From Alisma plantago-aquatica (Eukaryota; Streptophyta; Magnoliopsida; Alismatales; Alismataceae), in the NCBI GenBank assembly GCA_963693085.1, contig OY856413.1, forward strand, positions 748,138,556-748,202,555: a stretch of DNA of 64,000 bases. Reading direction: 5' to 3'. A model generated the notes under the pieces. The model was not told the DNA's origin, made no database searches, and saw only the letters and a program-made list of their open reading frames with translations. A program made the translations under genes and the position numbers. The stretch's first letter is position 1, and each line of letters begins with the position of its first letter. Shown piece after piece: positions 1 to 13,194 of the stretch.

Positions 1-111
1 ATTTAGGATTGGACATGTATAAAGCCAATTTTATTTGCATCGTATGCAATAAGTAAAGTTGAAAAACCAAAATTGATCATATCGATAATCCTAAAGTATA
101 GAGCAGTTGAC

Positions 112-126
112 GTGGCTCTGATACCA
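112..126 (-). other. Primer-binding site of a minus-strand copia-type element
   Basis: Read on the minus strand, this stretch gives TGGTATCAGAGCC, the usual complement of the 3' end of plant initiator tRNA-Met. It lies one base inside an LTR edge (TGTTGGG at 128 on the + strand). This fixes the element as minus-strand, with its internal region running off the left edge of the window. Bases 1-111 are therefore the leader before gag; no coding sequence is visible in them. Confidence 0.8.
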
Positions 127-127
127 A

Positions 128-2260
128 TGTTGGGTTATTGGGGAGGCAGAGAAGGCAGCGGAAACAAAAAAAATTCTCCTCCCCAAACCGAGAACAAGGA
201 AACGCGTCAACGTCTATACAATAGGAAAGGATGGTTTGTGGAATCATACCTTGTCCCGAGGCTTGCTCGGCGACAGTACCTCGCGGCTTGCACAGTCTTC
301 ACCTCCGGTCTTGAACAGTGTCTGTGCAGCTCCTGGTCACACCGGGACTGACGACTCCTGGTCTCACCGAGACTGTAGGGATTGACAGCTGTCCTCTGAG
401 CGACAGAAATCTCCTGCCTCTGAAGTAGTCCACACGAACCACCTGAAACTCCAATCTCCTTGCCTCACAAGGAATTTGAAGGAGTCACACCCTCCTATCA
501 GCATACTAGTCACTAACACACTCTCCTACCACCAGTCGCTTTCTGCAGTTGTCTTTCCCTTGTTGTGCCTCCCTTATCGGGTAGCACTTGCTCGGGCTCT
601 CTCAGTTACCAAAACCAGAGAGAACGACAACTTTACAGAGCAAATGGTTGCACTAAGTTGTACTTTGAGAAGCACCCAATACCCCTATATATAGGAGGGT
701 CATGGGACAAGGTTCTCTATCCCGGGCAATATGGGACTACAGCAGGAGTAGAAGGGTTCGAGATTTTCCACAAAAACAACCAACTCGCAACCTGAACTGA
801 TTGTTTCATTTCTGAAATGGTCAGTTGGGGACCTGAGCCAGTCAGTTGACACCTCAACTGATCGGTTGGGACCCATGAAATGATCGATTCACTTCTAAAC
901 TGGTCAGTTCATGGTCCTGATCAATTCCCGATTGACTTTTCCTATTTTGTTTCTAATTGGTATCAAATACCAATCCTTGTTCCAATCAAATTGGGAAAGT
1001 GAAACGAAAGGAAATTTCTCACCAATCCTACTTTCCCAACTTGCTCGGTTGGACCAGTTGAACCGATCATTTCAACACTTGATGTGATTGTTTCACCCTA
1101 TCCATCAACCGATCGACTCACCATCTGAGCCGATCGGTTCACCAAGTTGAGTCGATCGGTTCGTCACATGAGCCGATCGGTTGGGAGTGCAGATTGTGGA
1201 GATTCAGTCAATTGCAGTTTCAATCAATCTGATACTCCAATCAATGTGTCCAACACCTTGAACATTATGACATTGAGCTATCAATTAATTGAGTGTTTAA
1301 TTGAACTACTAAACTCCTTTAGTAATCAATCTAAACATTGTTTGTGGACAAAACTCCTCTTCCAAGTGAAATCTTGTGTGTGACCCTACATGTCCATTTC
1401 ACGTTGGCAGTGAAAGTCCATAACACTTATGACTTCACAAGCAAAGAGCGGTGCCTAGTCACACATCAGTGCTACCCAAGTGAAATAGAAAGTTGGAGAA
1501 CAACTTTCAATCCTACAATCCATGAATGGTGTTACAGTGAATGTATAACTCCTTTATCACTGATATCCTGAATGAACTCAAGGCATGGAACAGTCATCCT
1601 GTCAACGTTCATTCACTTTCTTGATCTCAGAGTAGATTGGAAGAGATATGTTATGACATTAGTATCACATACTGATTCACACATGTGTGCACGCCTTTCT
1701 CAATCCTACTCATCAAGTGGCCATGGATATCAAACTCACTTAAGAGGGAAAAATCCCATATCTATCACTCACCCCTCAAAAGCCCCATGTGTCAAAGCCA
1801 CCCAATCATCACCTTTATAACAACCCATGTTTCAGGACTGCGTTTGATGATGTCAAAGTTTGCCCAACGACATGTGTTGAGCGTAGTGATTTCAGGTCAG
1901 AGAATCACACTCACCACCATCACTGTGAATACTGACTGTGACTACCATGTCATGGTTCCATGTGTCAAACTCACGGTGGGTATGTCCGGTACACTTGTTC
2001 TCTAACAAGTACCTGTGTGTTTGGTTTGATATCTCTATATCATGACTAATGAGATTCTGTCATCAGCCAACACCACAATCTAGTCTTGTGTGTCATTGTT
2101 GTCTATCTACCTTACACAATGACATCCGACTAGGGACATAACAAGTATGTACAAACTCTTAGCCTCTGTATGATCTCATCGTTCAGGTCCTCAACCTGAA
2201 AGCATACGTCATTGAGTATTGTCATTCTCTAGACATTCAATTTGTTCTATCACTATCTCA
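128..2260 (-). mobile_element. 5' LTR of a minus-strand copia-type retrotransposon (right edge approximate)
   Basis: The left edge is well placed because it abuts the initiator-Met primer-binding site. A TATA-like stretch (TATATATAG on the minus strand, near 685-695) would start transcription toward lower coordinates, leaving about 530 bp of R-U5. The distal part would be U3, with repeats of a GATCGGTT-type motif. The right edge is not resolved: no partner LTR is in the window, and the next recognisable sequence is LINE coding from about 2262. The short open frames inside are not convincing genes. Confidence 0.6.
1095..1185. repeat. Degenerate tandem repeat with a GATCGGTT core
   Basis: Roughly 24 bp units carrying CCGATCGGTT or GTCGATCGGTT follow each other at least three times. 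Scattered relatives (GATCGGTTGG, TGATCGATTC, TGGTCAGTT) occur back to about 800. The array lies in the presumed U3 of the LTR, where enhancer-like repeats are common. The core contains the palindrome CCGATCGG. Confidence 0.55.
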
Positions 2261-2261
2261 T

Positions 2262-4326
2262 ATGATTGAACCAGAAAGAATTGGAAGCTTGCCTTTGATG
2301 TTTATCAAATCAATCTTAATGTATCCCACCAATCATCCCATGATTGGCTCTCAGGGCATACATACCAACAATAACATTCTCACATGGAAAATAAATGAAC
2401 AGGAAGTCAAGGAAGCAGTATGGAGCATTGGCAGAAATAAGTCACTTGGACCTGACGGTTTTAATGTATTCTTCTACAAGAAAACGTGGGATATCATCAA
2501 AGATGACTTGGTTTCTTATGTGAATTGGTTCTTGGAGGGAGGAAATATGGTGAGGCGGGTTAACCACTCCTTTCTAGTGCTCATTCCAAAGAAGAAAGTT
2601 ACCTCTTCTATTGCTGATTTCAGACCCATAGCTTGCTGCTAAGTGCAATATAAAATATTGCAAAGATTTTGGCTGCCAGATTGAAACTTGTGCTTCCCTA
2701 CCTTATTTATGAAAATCAAGGAGCCTTTGTGACAGGTAGAAGCATTAGTGAATGTACCCTCCTAGATGGTGAATTTTTACTTGATTATAATGTTATGCGT
2801 GGCAGTAGAAAAGCTTGTGTGAAGCTAGACGTCTCCAAGGAATAGATCAGTTAGATGGGAGAAGCTCTGGTGGATTATGAAACAAATAGGGTTTAATGAA
2901 CAATGGATCAGCTGGACGAAGCAATGTGTGGGAACTACTAGTTTCTCTTCCCTTGTTAATGACACGCATGTAGGTCTCTTTAAAGGGGGAAATGGGTTGT
3001 GTCAAGGAGACCCACATTCTCCTCTTCTTTTCATGATTGTGATGGAATACTTCACAAGGAAATTGCTGCAACCTGAAGTGCAGAAGGATATTAAACCTTA
3101 CACAGTGCATGGGACAAAGGAAATGACACACTTGATTTGTGCAGATGATGTATTGATGTTTTTTGAGGCTAAACAACATCATTTGTAGAACCTAAAAAGT
3201 CTTTTGGAAAAGTTTGGACAGCAAACAGGGTTGATGGTTAATGCCAGCAAAACTCATATTTTCTTGTCTAAGAACTACCACCGGATGGAGCACAGACATG
3301 TCTAGGACATTGGCGTTGAGAGAGGTGAGTTTCCTACAAAGTACTTGGGCTTTCCCCTCACTGATTACATTGATAGAGTGGAGGAAATGTGCAATAGATG
3401 GCCGACACAGAAGACTTCAATGGCGGGGCACATGATTCTTATTAAAACAGCCTTGGAGGGTCTTCTTATGTTCTGGGTGCATCAAGGTGAGATTCCCGGT
3501 TCCGTATTGGATAGAATAGAAATGAAACTTGCTAATTTTCTTTGGGGGAGTGAACATCATCCTATGAAGTATTCTAGAATGGCGCTTCCCAAAGATGAAG
3601 GAGGATTGGATCTTAAAACCCCGAGAGACATTGCTAAATTGGGGACCATGCAAAGAATTATCTCCTTTCAAGAAGGTTCTTCCACCTAGGGAAAGTGGAT
3701 GAGAGATAGATATCCAAGAGGCTTGGACTTCAAGCTGAGAACTACAGAAGGCCTTTCACGTACCATTAATTTTATGAGAGAGATGTGGCCACAAATCAAA
3801 CATTTGTTTCCTAAAAATGAAACTGGCAGTTGGCAGCTCATAGATAGGAAGATGAGCATAAGGGAGTTCACTCGGGACAAAGGAAAAAAAGGGCCTACTT
3901 GGCAAAAGGATTTGGGCTGGTAGGTATGTGCCAAAGTGGAGTATGTGCATTTATAAAATTCTACATGGCGTTCTTGCCACTTCAGACAGGATAAAGAGCT
4001 GGAACTATGATATTTCTATGACGAGCTTGCTTTGCCATGAGCAAGATGAATCACACATCCACCTGCTTGGTGATTGCTACATGACGAAGGAGGTATGGAT
4101 ACTTCTATGCCGGGAATTTGACTTGCATATTCAGATTTTCGGGGATCCCAGGAAAGTGATGTCTACATGCGGGAATAATGAGATGAAGCTTCTCATTTAT
4201 GCTGGTCTATGCTACCATATATGGGAGGAGCGTAATGCAATAAAACATCAAGGAAAGATTAATAGTGCCACATGCATTGCTGCAAAAATTTGTAAATATG
4301 TTAGACGTAGACTACATTTGAAGTAG
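2262..4326 (+). pseudogene. LINE (L1-type) reverse transcriptase relic with zf-RVT domain
   Basis: This is the 3' half of a plant LINE ORF2, broken by stops and frame changes. In order it shows the RT entry motif with KSLGPDGF (about 2436-2460), LIPKKK and DFRPIACC (about 2580-2640), GLCQGDPHSPLLF (about 2997-3036), and ICADDVLMF (about 3138-3164), the YxDD/FADD-type catalytic box. The RT thumb continues to about 3690. A zf-RVT zinc-binding segment (CHEQDESHIHLLGDC) lies at about 4033-4077, followed by the C-terminal IWEERN-like tail. The endonuclease and ORF1 are missing, so the copy is 5' truncated, as is usual for LINEs. Most segments share one frame, but the zf-RVT part is in another, and several stops interrupt the segment. 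Function is lost. Confidence 0.9.
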
Positions 4327-4640
4327 CAGTGTGAGTTGTATTGTGTTGGGTGTATGGCATTGGGCCTACATGTACTCTTGACCTCCTATAATTTTAGGAG
4401 GGATGTCAGAATGTACTTACCTGATTCTGATATACATATATATAAATGTATATATATTGGAAATCCTTGGTAAGTATATTTTTGACCCTCGAAGAGGGAC
4501 AAAATTACAAGCTACACCCTAATCATGTAGTTACATGGATATTGTGCCCTAGGCCCAGGGCCTTACAAAGAAAGAGACTAGTACTAGGACTAGTACTTAC
4601 AAAAAGCTCAATATTGAATCACATCATTAGATGCATTAGG
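4327..4640. other. Spacer between LINE relics
   Basis: This is the LINE 3' untranslated region and junction DNA, with a TATACATATATATA-type run near 4430-4455. No gene or poly(A) tail was recognised. Confidence 0.4.
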
Positions 4641-5150
4641 TAACGTCTTATGCTATGTCTTATAATGCTTTTGTAAGTCTTTCTCCATCTTGCTGAAGAC
4701 TACTAGTTCGTAACTAGCTCTACCTCCATGTTTCCTAGAGTTTCTTTCATTCCATATAGCATGAATGCACAAGGTAACAGCCCATAGAGTGATTTTCATG
4801 TTGTATTCCTTGAATCTATGAAGTTTGAGTAGACATTCCTACATACTTGATGAAGGAATCCCACATTTGAGTGCCAATCAACCCCATAGGTACTTTCGCC
4901 ATTTGCAATCTGAGGTAAGGTTAGTAGTTGTTTCTTTTTCCTTTTGACAAAGACAACATGTTTCATCAGCAGTAGGACACCATTTAAGTACCTTCTCCAT
5001 AGAAGGATGGTAGTTTTTGTGCACTCTAAAGGTTGTAAAACTCCACCTTGGGTTAAATTTGCTACCCAAAGGTTCTTAGACACTTTGTCTTCATCTTTTT
5101 TCGGCCTACAAAGATTCCACAGAGATCTACATGGGATGTCTTAAAATTCA
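4640..5150 (-). pseudogene. LINE zf-RVT / C-terminal fragment
   Basis: On the minus strand the sequence reads as the end of a LINE ORF2. A zf-RVT segment with WCPTADETCCLCQKEKET (about 5000-4925) gives the Cys-x2-Cys pair, and a downstream part carries a degenerate WNERN-like stretch near 4740. Two overlapping minus frames each hold part of the homology, so a frameshift has occurred. It has the opposite orientation to the preceding LINE copy, so it is a separate insertion. Only about 500 bp remain. Confidence 0.7.
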
Positions 5151-5392
5151 TACCACTTCTCTATGATCCTTCTCCATCATGTATATATATGTGTGTATGT
5201 ATGTATTTATGCTATGGTTGTGCTTTTTGGAAAACTAACCATATAGGTGAAAGAAAAGAGAAATTTGAGGTAACCATGAATTGAGGGAGAGCAATTGCAA
5301 ATTGTTCAATCATGTATCCCCTTACAATTCACAAAGTAAAAGTTTTAATTCTAAATCCTTTAAAATACGTTGAGAAATTGTTTGTTATCTTC
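5151..5392. other. AT-rich stretch before a copia-type LTR
   Basis: It contains a short TATATATGTGTGTATG run and nothing recognisable as coding. Because a polypurine tract follows directly, this may be the 3' end of a copia element's internal region. Confidence 0.35.
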
Positions 5393-6927
5393 AAAAAAGG
5401 GGAAAATGTTGACCAAAGTGTTATACATTGTTTGTATTTAAATGATGACACAACTATTCCATTCATTCATATCTAATGTGTCTATTTGAAATTGATTTCA
5501 GGCATTAGGTATAAGAAAAGGATCATTCAAATAGCCCTATGTTGATCAGTTAAAGTCAAAAGCAAAGCAAATGCACTTTCTTGAAAAACATCCTACAACC
5601 CTTAGGACAATTTTTTAACCATTTGTATTGATGTTATGACTTGTAACTAAAATGAAAAAAAAATAGGAGCACTTAATTCAAATGTTTAATCATTTAATGA
5701 CAATTTCCAAAATTGATCATAAGTAGTATGATCGGCTGAGTTTTATTCCTAGAAACTCGACTAGTGTCTTGGATTGATCTAGACAACTTCCAGGTTTGGT
5801 CAAGTTTACTCCAAGTAAAACTTTATATAATCCCTACACCACCAAAACAGATTTAAGTTATTAGTCAAGTTTCATCCAGGATAAACTCAATTGATGCTTA
5901 AATTTTGCCTTTTCGCATAGTGCAATAGATCAAGTTACCTTTATTGAAGCTCGACCAACTACACTATATGAAGTGTGTAGAAAAAATGATTCTAACTTTT
6001 GGACTGTTGCAAAACTCGAAATTATATCCTTTGCAACACCCCAAATGGCTAGAAAATGTTCCTTAGTTTTTCTAGTCTCTAGTGGACATCCCCAACTATA
6101 AATAGGACCTCTTGGAGTTCATTCCAAGGTAATCCTTCATGCTATTGAAGCTCCTAACTATAGTTGAGTGCATTCAGTCCACTTGAGCCCCTTTCTCTCT
6201 CTTGTTTGCAAATCAAAACATCCAAATGAGTGAGATAGGATATGTGTGAGAGAGCTACTTTGTTGTAGTCTTGTAAATCTTTCAAAGCTTCCCTTTTCCC
6301 AACCCCTTTCTTGAGATCAAGTTGTTGACAACTTCTCCAAGTAAAGGAGAAGGTGCAAAGCTTCTCCAAGTGGAAGGAGAAGGTTCAAAATCTTTTCCAA
6401 GGTGAAGGAGAGGTCATGGCTAAAGATCCATGGATAGAGTGGGTAATTCCTTCAATGTAAAAGACTCGATGCAAGAAGGGGATCTCATTGGAAAAGGTTC
6501 CTAGCTGCTTGCAAGAGTGGGTAAGACCTTGTAGAGGTAGAAGACTCTAGCTCAAAGAATAGGTAAGTCCTTAGTTGGTTTATTGGCTCCTTTTAGTCCT
6601 TAAAAAGGATGTTGTCTAGATTTGGCTCAGAAAAAGAAGGTCATCTTGTATGTCTTATAATGAAATATAAGTATATATTGGTTGTAAAGTCCTAGAGCTT
6701 GACCTCTCTAGGTAGTGGATTGACTTTCTCATAGTTTGGATATTGAAGCCACTCTACATAGATAGTTCTTTTGTATGTTAAATCTCATTCATCCTTGCTA
6801 TGTATATTTAGTTGCACTAAAATTCAATATTTGTAATCCCATATCTTGAAGTAACTAGAAGGTCTAACGAATCATATTTAAGCACTTTTTAGCTCTATTC
6901 ACCCCCCAAGAGCCCATCCATCCAACA
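5393..6927 (+). mobile_element. Copia-type LTR with adjacent polypurine tract
   Basis: A purine run (AAAAAAGGGGAAAA, 5393-5406) is followed by TGTTGACC at 5407. The segment ends CCATCCAACA at 6927, giving a TG...CA unit of about 1.5 kb. A clean TATA box (CTATAAATAG) lies near 6096-6105. Near the end comes TATTCACCCCCCAAGAG, a sequence typical of the 3' end of SIRE/Maximus-like copia LTRs. No primer-binding site follows and no partner LTR was found, so this is best read as a 3' LTR whose element has been lost. The assignment rests on family resemblance, not on a paired LTR. Confidence 0.6.
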
Positions 6928-7189
6928 TGATTTAGTCAGTATTAAATAATACAACCCTATTTTATTAATAGTACACATTCATAATAATAGAAATCCATAA
7001 CAATACCAAATTGGTTTCACCGAATATGTTTGTATACCATCTGACATTACATTCTTACTATTCTTGTACTCAGAACAAAAACTATGGCTTCCTCAATGAA
7101 ATATCCATAAAAAATAGAGCCATCTGACATATGTTTTTTTTGAATAAAACTTTTGAGTTAAAATAAATATTTATTAATAGGATACATCC
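6928..7189. other. AT-rich spacer
   Basis: No coding, repeat or element boundary was recognised. It lies between the copia-type LTR and the 3' end of the TNP2 relic. Confidence 0.3.
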
Positions 7190-9560
7190 ATTTAGAATAT
7201 ACAAGTCTTGTAAATTTAGCTTTAGTAGGAAAATGGGTAGATAAATGTATCATTACATTTAAAGAATGTTGGAGGAAGGATCTTTTCTAACTTGCATAGA
7301 GTTATAGAAAATGTTTTCAATTATCCTTCCATCTTGATAACAATGGTGTTTTGATTACATAGTTTTCTAAAAAACAATCACAACTAACTTATTTGCAAGA
7401 GATAGGTTTAGAGACTACAATTCTTGAAGAAAAAGTTTCTGCATCAAAACTTGGATGACTTCTCATCATTCCTATCTCTCTATTTGAGATGTGTACTTTA
7501 CCAGAAATATGTGAAGCAAAACCATACAATAGTTTCTAATCTTTGAGAACTTTCAAAAAAATTGCATTTTATCATATTATATGCTTATGTAATATGCATA
7601 TGCATGTTTTTGGACATCTATCCTATTGTATAATGTGTGTGGACGAATCACTTTTTGTCTTGTTTATTGTTCTAGGAAACAAAGGATGTCATATTTTTAG
7701 TTCATAGAAATATAATCTTGCACTAATACCTCAGTCTTCTCAACTTATCTAGAAGCCATTTGAAAATATATTCACAAACATTCTTCTCATTTTCCATGGC
7801 ATCCATCTTATGTCGTGCTAACAATGGTTTCTAATAATAAAGATAGAAACAATGTTATTCTTTTTTCACCCACTATTTGTAAATTTATGAGTTTGTCATC
7901 ATATAAAATTCCTTCCACCCTTGCACTGATTAAGGGGTTTAATGCAATATCCAATTCAGTATTCACAACATCTTGTCATTGTGGATGATTTGTTGAAAAG
8001 AAATGACAATGTATCAAATATACAACTTTTCTACTATAAGAAAGTAAGTGGATCCACTACCAGAGTAATAGGCATGACATGGATTATATTCCTTTCTACT
8101 TCATCCACACAACCTGGAATAAAGTAGAAAAACCCTTATGGTCCATAAAAGGGAACATAAATAGTATTTTTTTGCCCAATAGAAGAACAATATACTTCTA
8201 CACCATCATTCCACAATGTTTCCAACTAATCAATCAATGGTTGCAGAGAAGAAGCTCTTTCTATTTCGTAAGAGTGGTTTAGGTAGCGAGGAGGGCTGGG
8301 CCACACACGTGTTGCAATGGCAATGACAATGGGAAGCAAGGATGTAAGGCGAAGTGAATCCAGAAAGACATTTCTTATCTTTTTTTTTCTTTCTTGTCTC
8401 CTATTATTATTTTCTTTTTTCATTTTCTACAGTCCGTATGAGAACTCTGTTCTTGCTTTCATTTAAATTCTCAACCTGACAATGTGGCACTATGGACCAC
8501 TAAGTATTGAGGACTCTACTACAGATGCTTATGGTGCGGTGAGTATACTAGATACTGTGACCTAGTTATCCATCTCACCCACCCATCTGTTAGTGGATCA
8601 ACAAAATTCGCTACTGGGAACAATCTTTTACTGGTGTTGTCTCATCCCGTTCCATGATACAAAAAGAGTCAACATGAAACAACACTGATCTAAAACAACC
8701 AAGGAGGAATGTTTTGAACCATCTAAACCATAGGCCGTATAAAATAATTATTGCCCTATGTCAGATTGAAAGGGGTAAATCTATCAAATGTTACCCCAAA
8801 TAGATGTTATGAGGTTCAATTCTAAACATAGAATATTTACAATCAATATCTCTTCTTCTTTAAAATATCTAGGATGACTCATTTCTCCTACGTTACTTAG
8901 TGGTCTCTTTTATTGTCATGTCATAAGAGTAGCAATCATTGTGCACATAAATAGCATTTTTAACCTAGAATGAAAGGAAAATACTAAGAATCATAGTTGG
9001 TAAAGCTTTTTTCTTATTTGAATCTAGGCATAATCATCTTGATTTTTTTCATTTCAATCATTTATTTATGTTCAAATTTTCCCCATCATTCAAAAAAAAT
9101 CATTAGGAAAAGCATGGATCTTCTTACATTTCAAACTTAAACGTCTCATTACCTTTTTACACTCATATCACTAGATTTTAGGAGTAATATTATTTGTAGG
9201 AAGACTTCTATATGAAAAATCCAAAACATCACATGCATCATTCTTACTCCATTTATCATCACATTTCATCTTTAGCAAATCAAGTATAGAATCATATTTA
9301 GACATAGAACAATTAGGATACAACATATGTTAGCATCATTGCTCAGTTGTTATAAATTATCAATATCATGCTCATGAAATTGTTGAGCTTTGTTACTATA
9401 ATCATTGATTTGGTTAGCTTCCTCATAAGAATATGGCATGTTATTTATCATATGCGTAGTTTTAGCATTAATCAAGTTATATAATCTAGGTTCACTACCA
9501 TTTTCTCCATGATACTTCTACCTTGGATAATGATTAGGGAATCCAATATACAAGATATAA
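7190..9560 (-). pseudogene. CACTA (En/Spm) TNP2-type transposase relic
   Basis: Minus-strand translation in mixed frames recovers the ordered landmarks of plant TNP2 transposases, from N to C terminus. They are an SYEEANQINDYSNKAQQF-like N-terminal part (about 9450-9380); KCDDKWSKNDACDVL followed by YECKKVMRRLSLKCKKIHAFPND (about 9280-9110); PHNIYLGVTFDRFTPF (about 8820-8770); and LWNDGVEVYCSSIGQK (about 8200-8150). Then come KMDAMENEKNVCEYIF, equivalent to the DVMHIEKNVC box (about 7810-7755), and a DUF4218-like tail ending FTRLVYSKWMYP (about 7225-7190). Stops and frameshifts run throughout, so the gene is dead. No CACTA ends were found for this copy. Confidence 0.8.
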
Positions 9561-11099
9561 TACCAAATACCATCTAAATATTAATGAATATTAATCACCC
9601 AAATTCTACTAGGATATAGTTTTTTAGAATTATGATTATCTTTGGAAGAAAATATAAGAAGAAGCCACTCCTTCATGCATACTATTTAATCTACCAAATA
9701 TATCAATGCAACAATACATTCAATTTTTATCTTCAATAAACTTGTATGCCATCATGAATATTGCTTCAAACAAACACAAAACAACCATATAAATTTTATT
9801 GAGTAGATACATTATACATATATATATATTGATATATTACCTTATTCAATATTAATTATATCCTAAAAATGCAAAATTCTATTGTAATGGTGATATAATG
9901 ACAAGATCATATCATGATAACTGACATGGTTTTTAGAAATTTTTACACAAATACTCCATACTTGTTAGTTAGATAGAAGTTATCTAGAATCATTTAATAC
10001 TCTAGGCATCCCCTACGCATTTTAGTGGCTCCATATTTACAAATTGTGATATCTATATTTACCCCTTGCCAATATATGAGAGAATAAATGAGAGAATAAA
10101 ATTCTAACAATGACATTCACATAGAGAGAAAAAAAATCTTAAATCATAAGTCAAAATTATAACTTTATCACAGATGACATTTCTTTTCAAAATTGGGTCA
10201 TTATATACCTAGCTTTAATTACTTTTTACACTAAAGAGTTGTCATGGTGTATGAGTGATTGGGTCACTAAACAAAAGGTTGGTATGGTATAAGGGTGACT
10301 AACCCATTGATATCGAACAAGAAATACTATAGCTATTTGGACATCATACTTAAGGGGCATCTAATTATATTAGGAGGGAATTGTCTTGGATGATCAATTT
10401 TATAGAAGTAGGAATAAGTATGGGATTCATGTACCCAACTTTACACCAAAAACATTCTTTTATATATAATACTCATATATAATAGGTTTTATGGTACTTG
10501 ATTAGGATTATTATAATGACTCGTGATTGTCAAGTTAGAGGTTTTCCATACTAAGGTATGGAGTCCTCATGGACACACATACATGTATATGCATATAGAA
10601 GGAGAGGAGTGTTCCTATTAAGATAGGTAGATACAGTGACTTATTTTTGTGAAAATAGTATGTTGAGTATTAAATTTTAGTTTGTTGGTAAAATCTATGT
10701 GTATCCCATTTTAAGCTAGGTGAGTAATATCATTCCAAAGGACTATATGTATACATGCATGCCATATCATTTAACATTAAAATAAATTCACATATTTTTG
10801 AAATATATTAATGTCTTTAAAATAAGATGGCATCACTTCTTTCCTCAAGGTAAAACATTGTCCACTAAGCATAGTAATCCATAATTTGACTACAACTACT
10901 GAAGATTTGAGAAATTTTTCTTACCCTTCTATGGACCAATAGGCAATCCTAATTTTTTCATTCTCATTGGGAATGCTTTAATAATTTTAATTTTATATTT
11001 AGAAAATCCAACACAAGAGAAATATTAGCACAAAAGTATGAGGACATTTGGTGTTAAACAAAAATTGATCAACCGAGTGTAGGCCTCTTTCTTTGTTTC
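9561..11099. other. AT-rich DNA with no recognisable gene
   Basis: I found no coding landmarks, terminal repeats or tandem arrays that identify an element here. It may be the remaining 5' part of the CACTA relic to the left. Confidence 0.35.
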
Positions 11100-13194
11100 T
11101 TTATATGAAGGTAGCTCAACACCATGGGGGATAAACCAAAAAAATATGTAGAAGGAAAGAGAAGGGAGAGAAGAGATTACAATCATGTACAAAAAAATCA
11201 TATATACAACTAATCAAGAGGGTGGATACCTAGATGAACCAAATAACATATACATTTCATCCATACCACACCAACAGAAGTCCATGAGTTTCTAATAAAA
11301 TAGTCATACTAATGCTTCTCCATATACGGTAGATCCCACTCATAATCATGCAAAACATCATCTTAGCTTCGAAGTGTAGACTATCCTGGAAGAAGTAGGG
11401 GCTCGATAGATGAAATCCTCATGAATGACTTTCGTTAAGAAAATATAGAAAAAGGCACTGAAAAAGGATGTGTTTAATCAAGTCCTCACCTTTGAGACAA
11501 AGAGTACTACCTGAAATCATACATTAGCCTCTTATCCTGAGTAGGTTCACAGTAGCAAACCCATCAATGTGGATCTTCCAAGCATTAATTCAATAATTTT
11601 TAGGCACACAGCTACTCTAAATCCACTTAGCTCAGTCCACAACTTCCTTCTCCTGAGAGACAATATGCCATACATCCTTGAGGTTTATGAAGTCCTTACC
11701 ACAAGATAGTATTCCATTACTCTTACTATAGAAAAACTTGAACTGATAAAGGAAGTCTTTCTAAGGCTTAAACCTTCTACCTCAGGGATCATCCATTCAC
11801 CATTGTATAGGACAGAACTAATAGGAATCATTGATTAATTTCCCAAGAATAAAGGCATTCTTATTTCAAGGAAATTAGTCAAGAAACTCCCCTTCATCCG
11901 TGGATTCTTCTACATCAGGATCTGATCCCCTTATTTATAGAAAAATTCACATGAGGCTTGGTCATGTCCATTACACTGATGATCTTGATCCACATACAAG
12001 AGTGAATAGTTGTCGAGTTAACTATCCATATGGATTCCTTCCTAAGATATTTAACATGCATCCATTTCAACCAAGTAGTGTCCTTTTTAGCATCAAGGTT
12101 CCCAAAATTCACAATAAGCCTATCATTGCACAACTCAATCGTTCTCCTTATCCCCAATACTCCCTCTTTTTTGTACAAATATTGTACTAGGAGATTTAGT
12201 GATTGCTCCTAGAAACCTCATCAAACCACCCGATTAAGTCCCTGCAAAGTTGATCCACCATGTCACAAACACTCATAGGAAAAGGAAATACTACCAACCA
12301 ATATAATTGAATGACTACTAAAGTAGATTTACCAAGCTCCACCCTCCCTGCTATGCTTAGACCCTTAGCCTTCTAGCTTTCAAGTCTAGTTTTAATTTAA
12401 TCAATAAGGGGGTGGAAATATTCTTAGTAAGCCTTCAACTGAAAAAAGGTACCCCAAGATATCAGATAGGTAGAAATTCTTCCTTAATGCCCATAATATC
12501 CATAATCTCATCCTTTTCAATCATATCACTCGTGAACATCAATCTTTTTTCAATATTTTATAGTAAGACCATAAATATTACTACATGCTTCTAGAGTATT
12601 AGTGATGTTGATAGTAGAGCTCCTATCAAATTTAGCATATATCGTGAGGTTTTCTGCGAAAATGATATGAGACATGTACACCTCCTTACTAGCATTTATG
12701 GGATGCAACTTATTAAGGCCAACTTCCCTATCAATAATATAGAAAGGACTTGCTTACGGATAATAGACGGCATAGGGTCTATGGGATCTCCATTTCTTAG
12801 GCCATTTTAAGGAACAATAGGCCTTGAAGGCTCACCATTAACTAGCACATGGTAGCTCGTGGCGACAAGACATTGATATATCCACTCCCTCCAACATAGG
12901 GGGAACTTCATCTTCTTGAGAGTGATCACAGAAAGTCTAATTTGATATAATCATATACTTTAGTAGTGTCGAATTTAGTGCACATGTTGGAAGATCAGTT
13001 GGGCATATTTAAATTACATATTATCTCATTGGATAAGAGAAGAGAACCAGTGATATTTCTATCATGAACAAAGGCACATTGGTCATAATCAATAATGTGG
13101 TGGGACTACCCTCAGTCAATTAGTCGTTACGTTAGAAATGTTTTATACATAAAGTTGTATAGGGCAATGTGTCCCCACTCCTTAGGGGAACTGT
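11100..13194 (-). pseudogene. LINE ORF2, 3' half (RT to zf-RVT), left part of a split LINE
   Basis: Minus-strand translation in mixed frames gives WGHIALYNFMYKT just left of 13194, then QCAFVHDRNITGSLLLSNEI (about 13105-13040). RNGDPIDP stands in the QGDPLSP position (about 12800), and SHIIFAENLTIYAKF (about 12680-12630) in the FADD catalytic box, where the second Asp is lost. The thumb region holds TTWLKWMHVKYLRKES (about 12090-12040), and a zf-RVT segment lies at about 11640-11440. The reading continues from the segment at 24129-26950, and the two halves are separated by a gypsy element inserted at 13195. All frames are broken. Confidence 0.82.
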
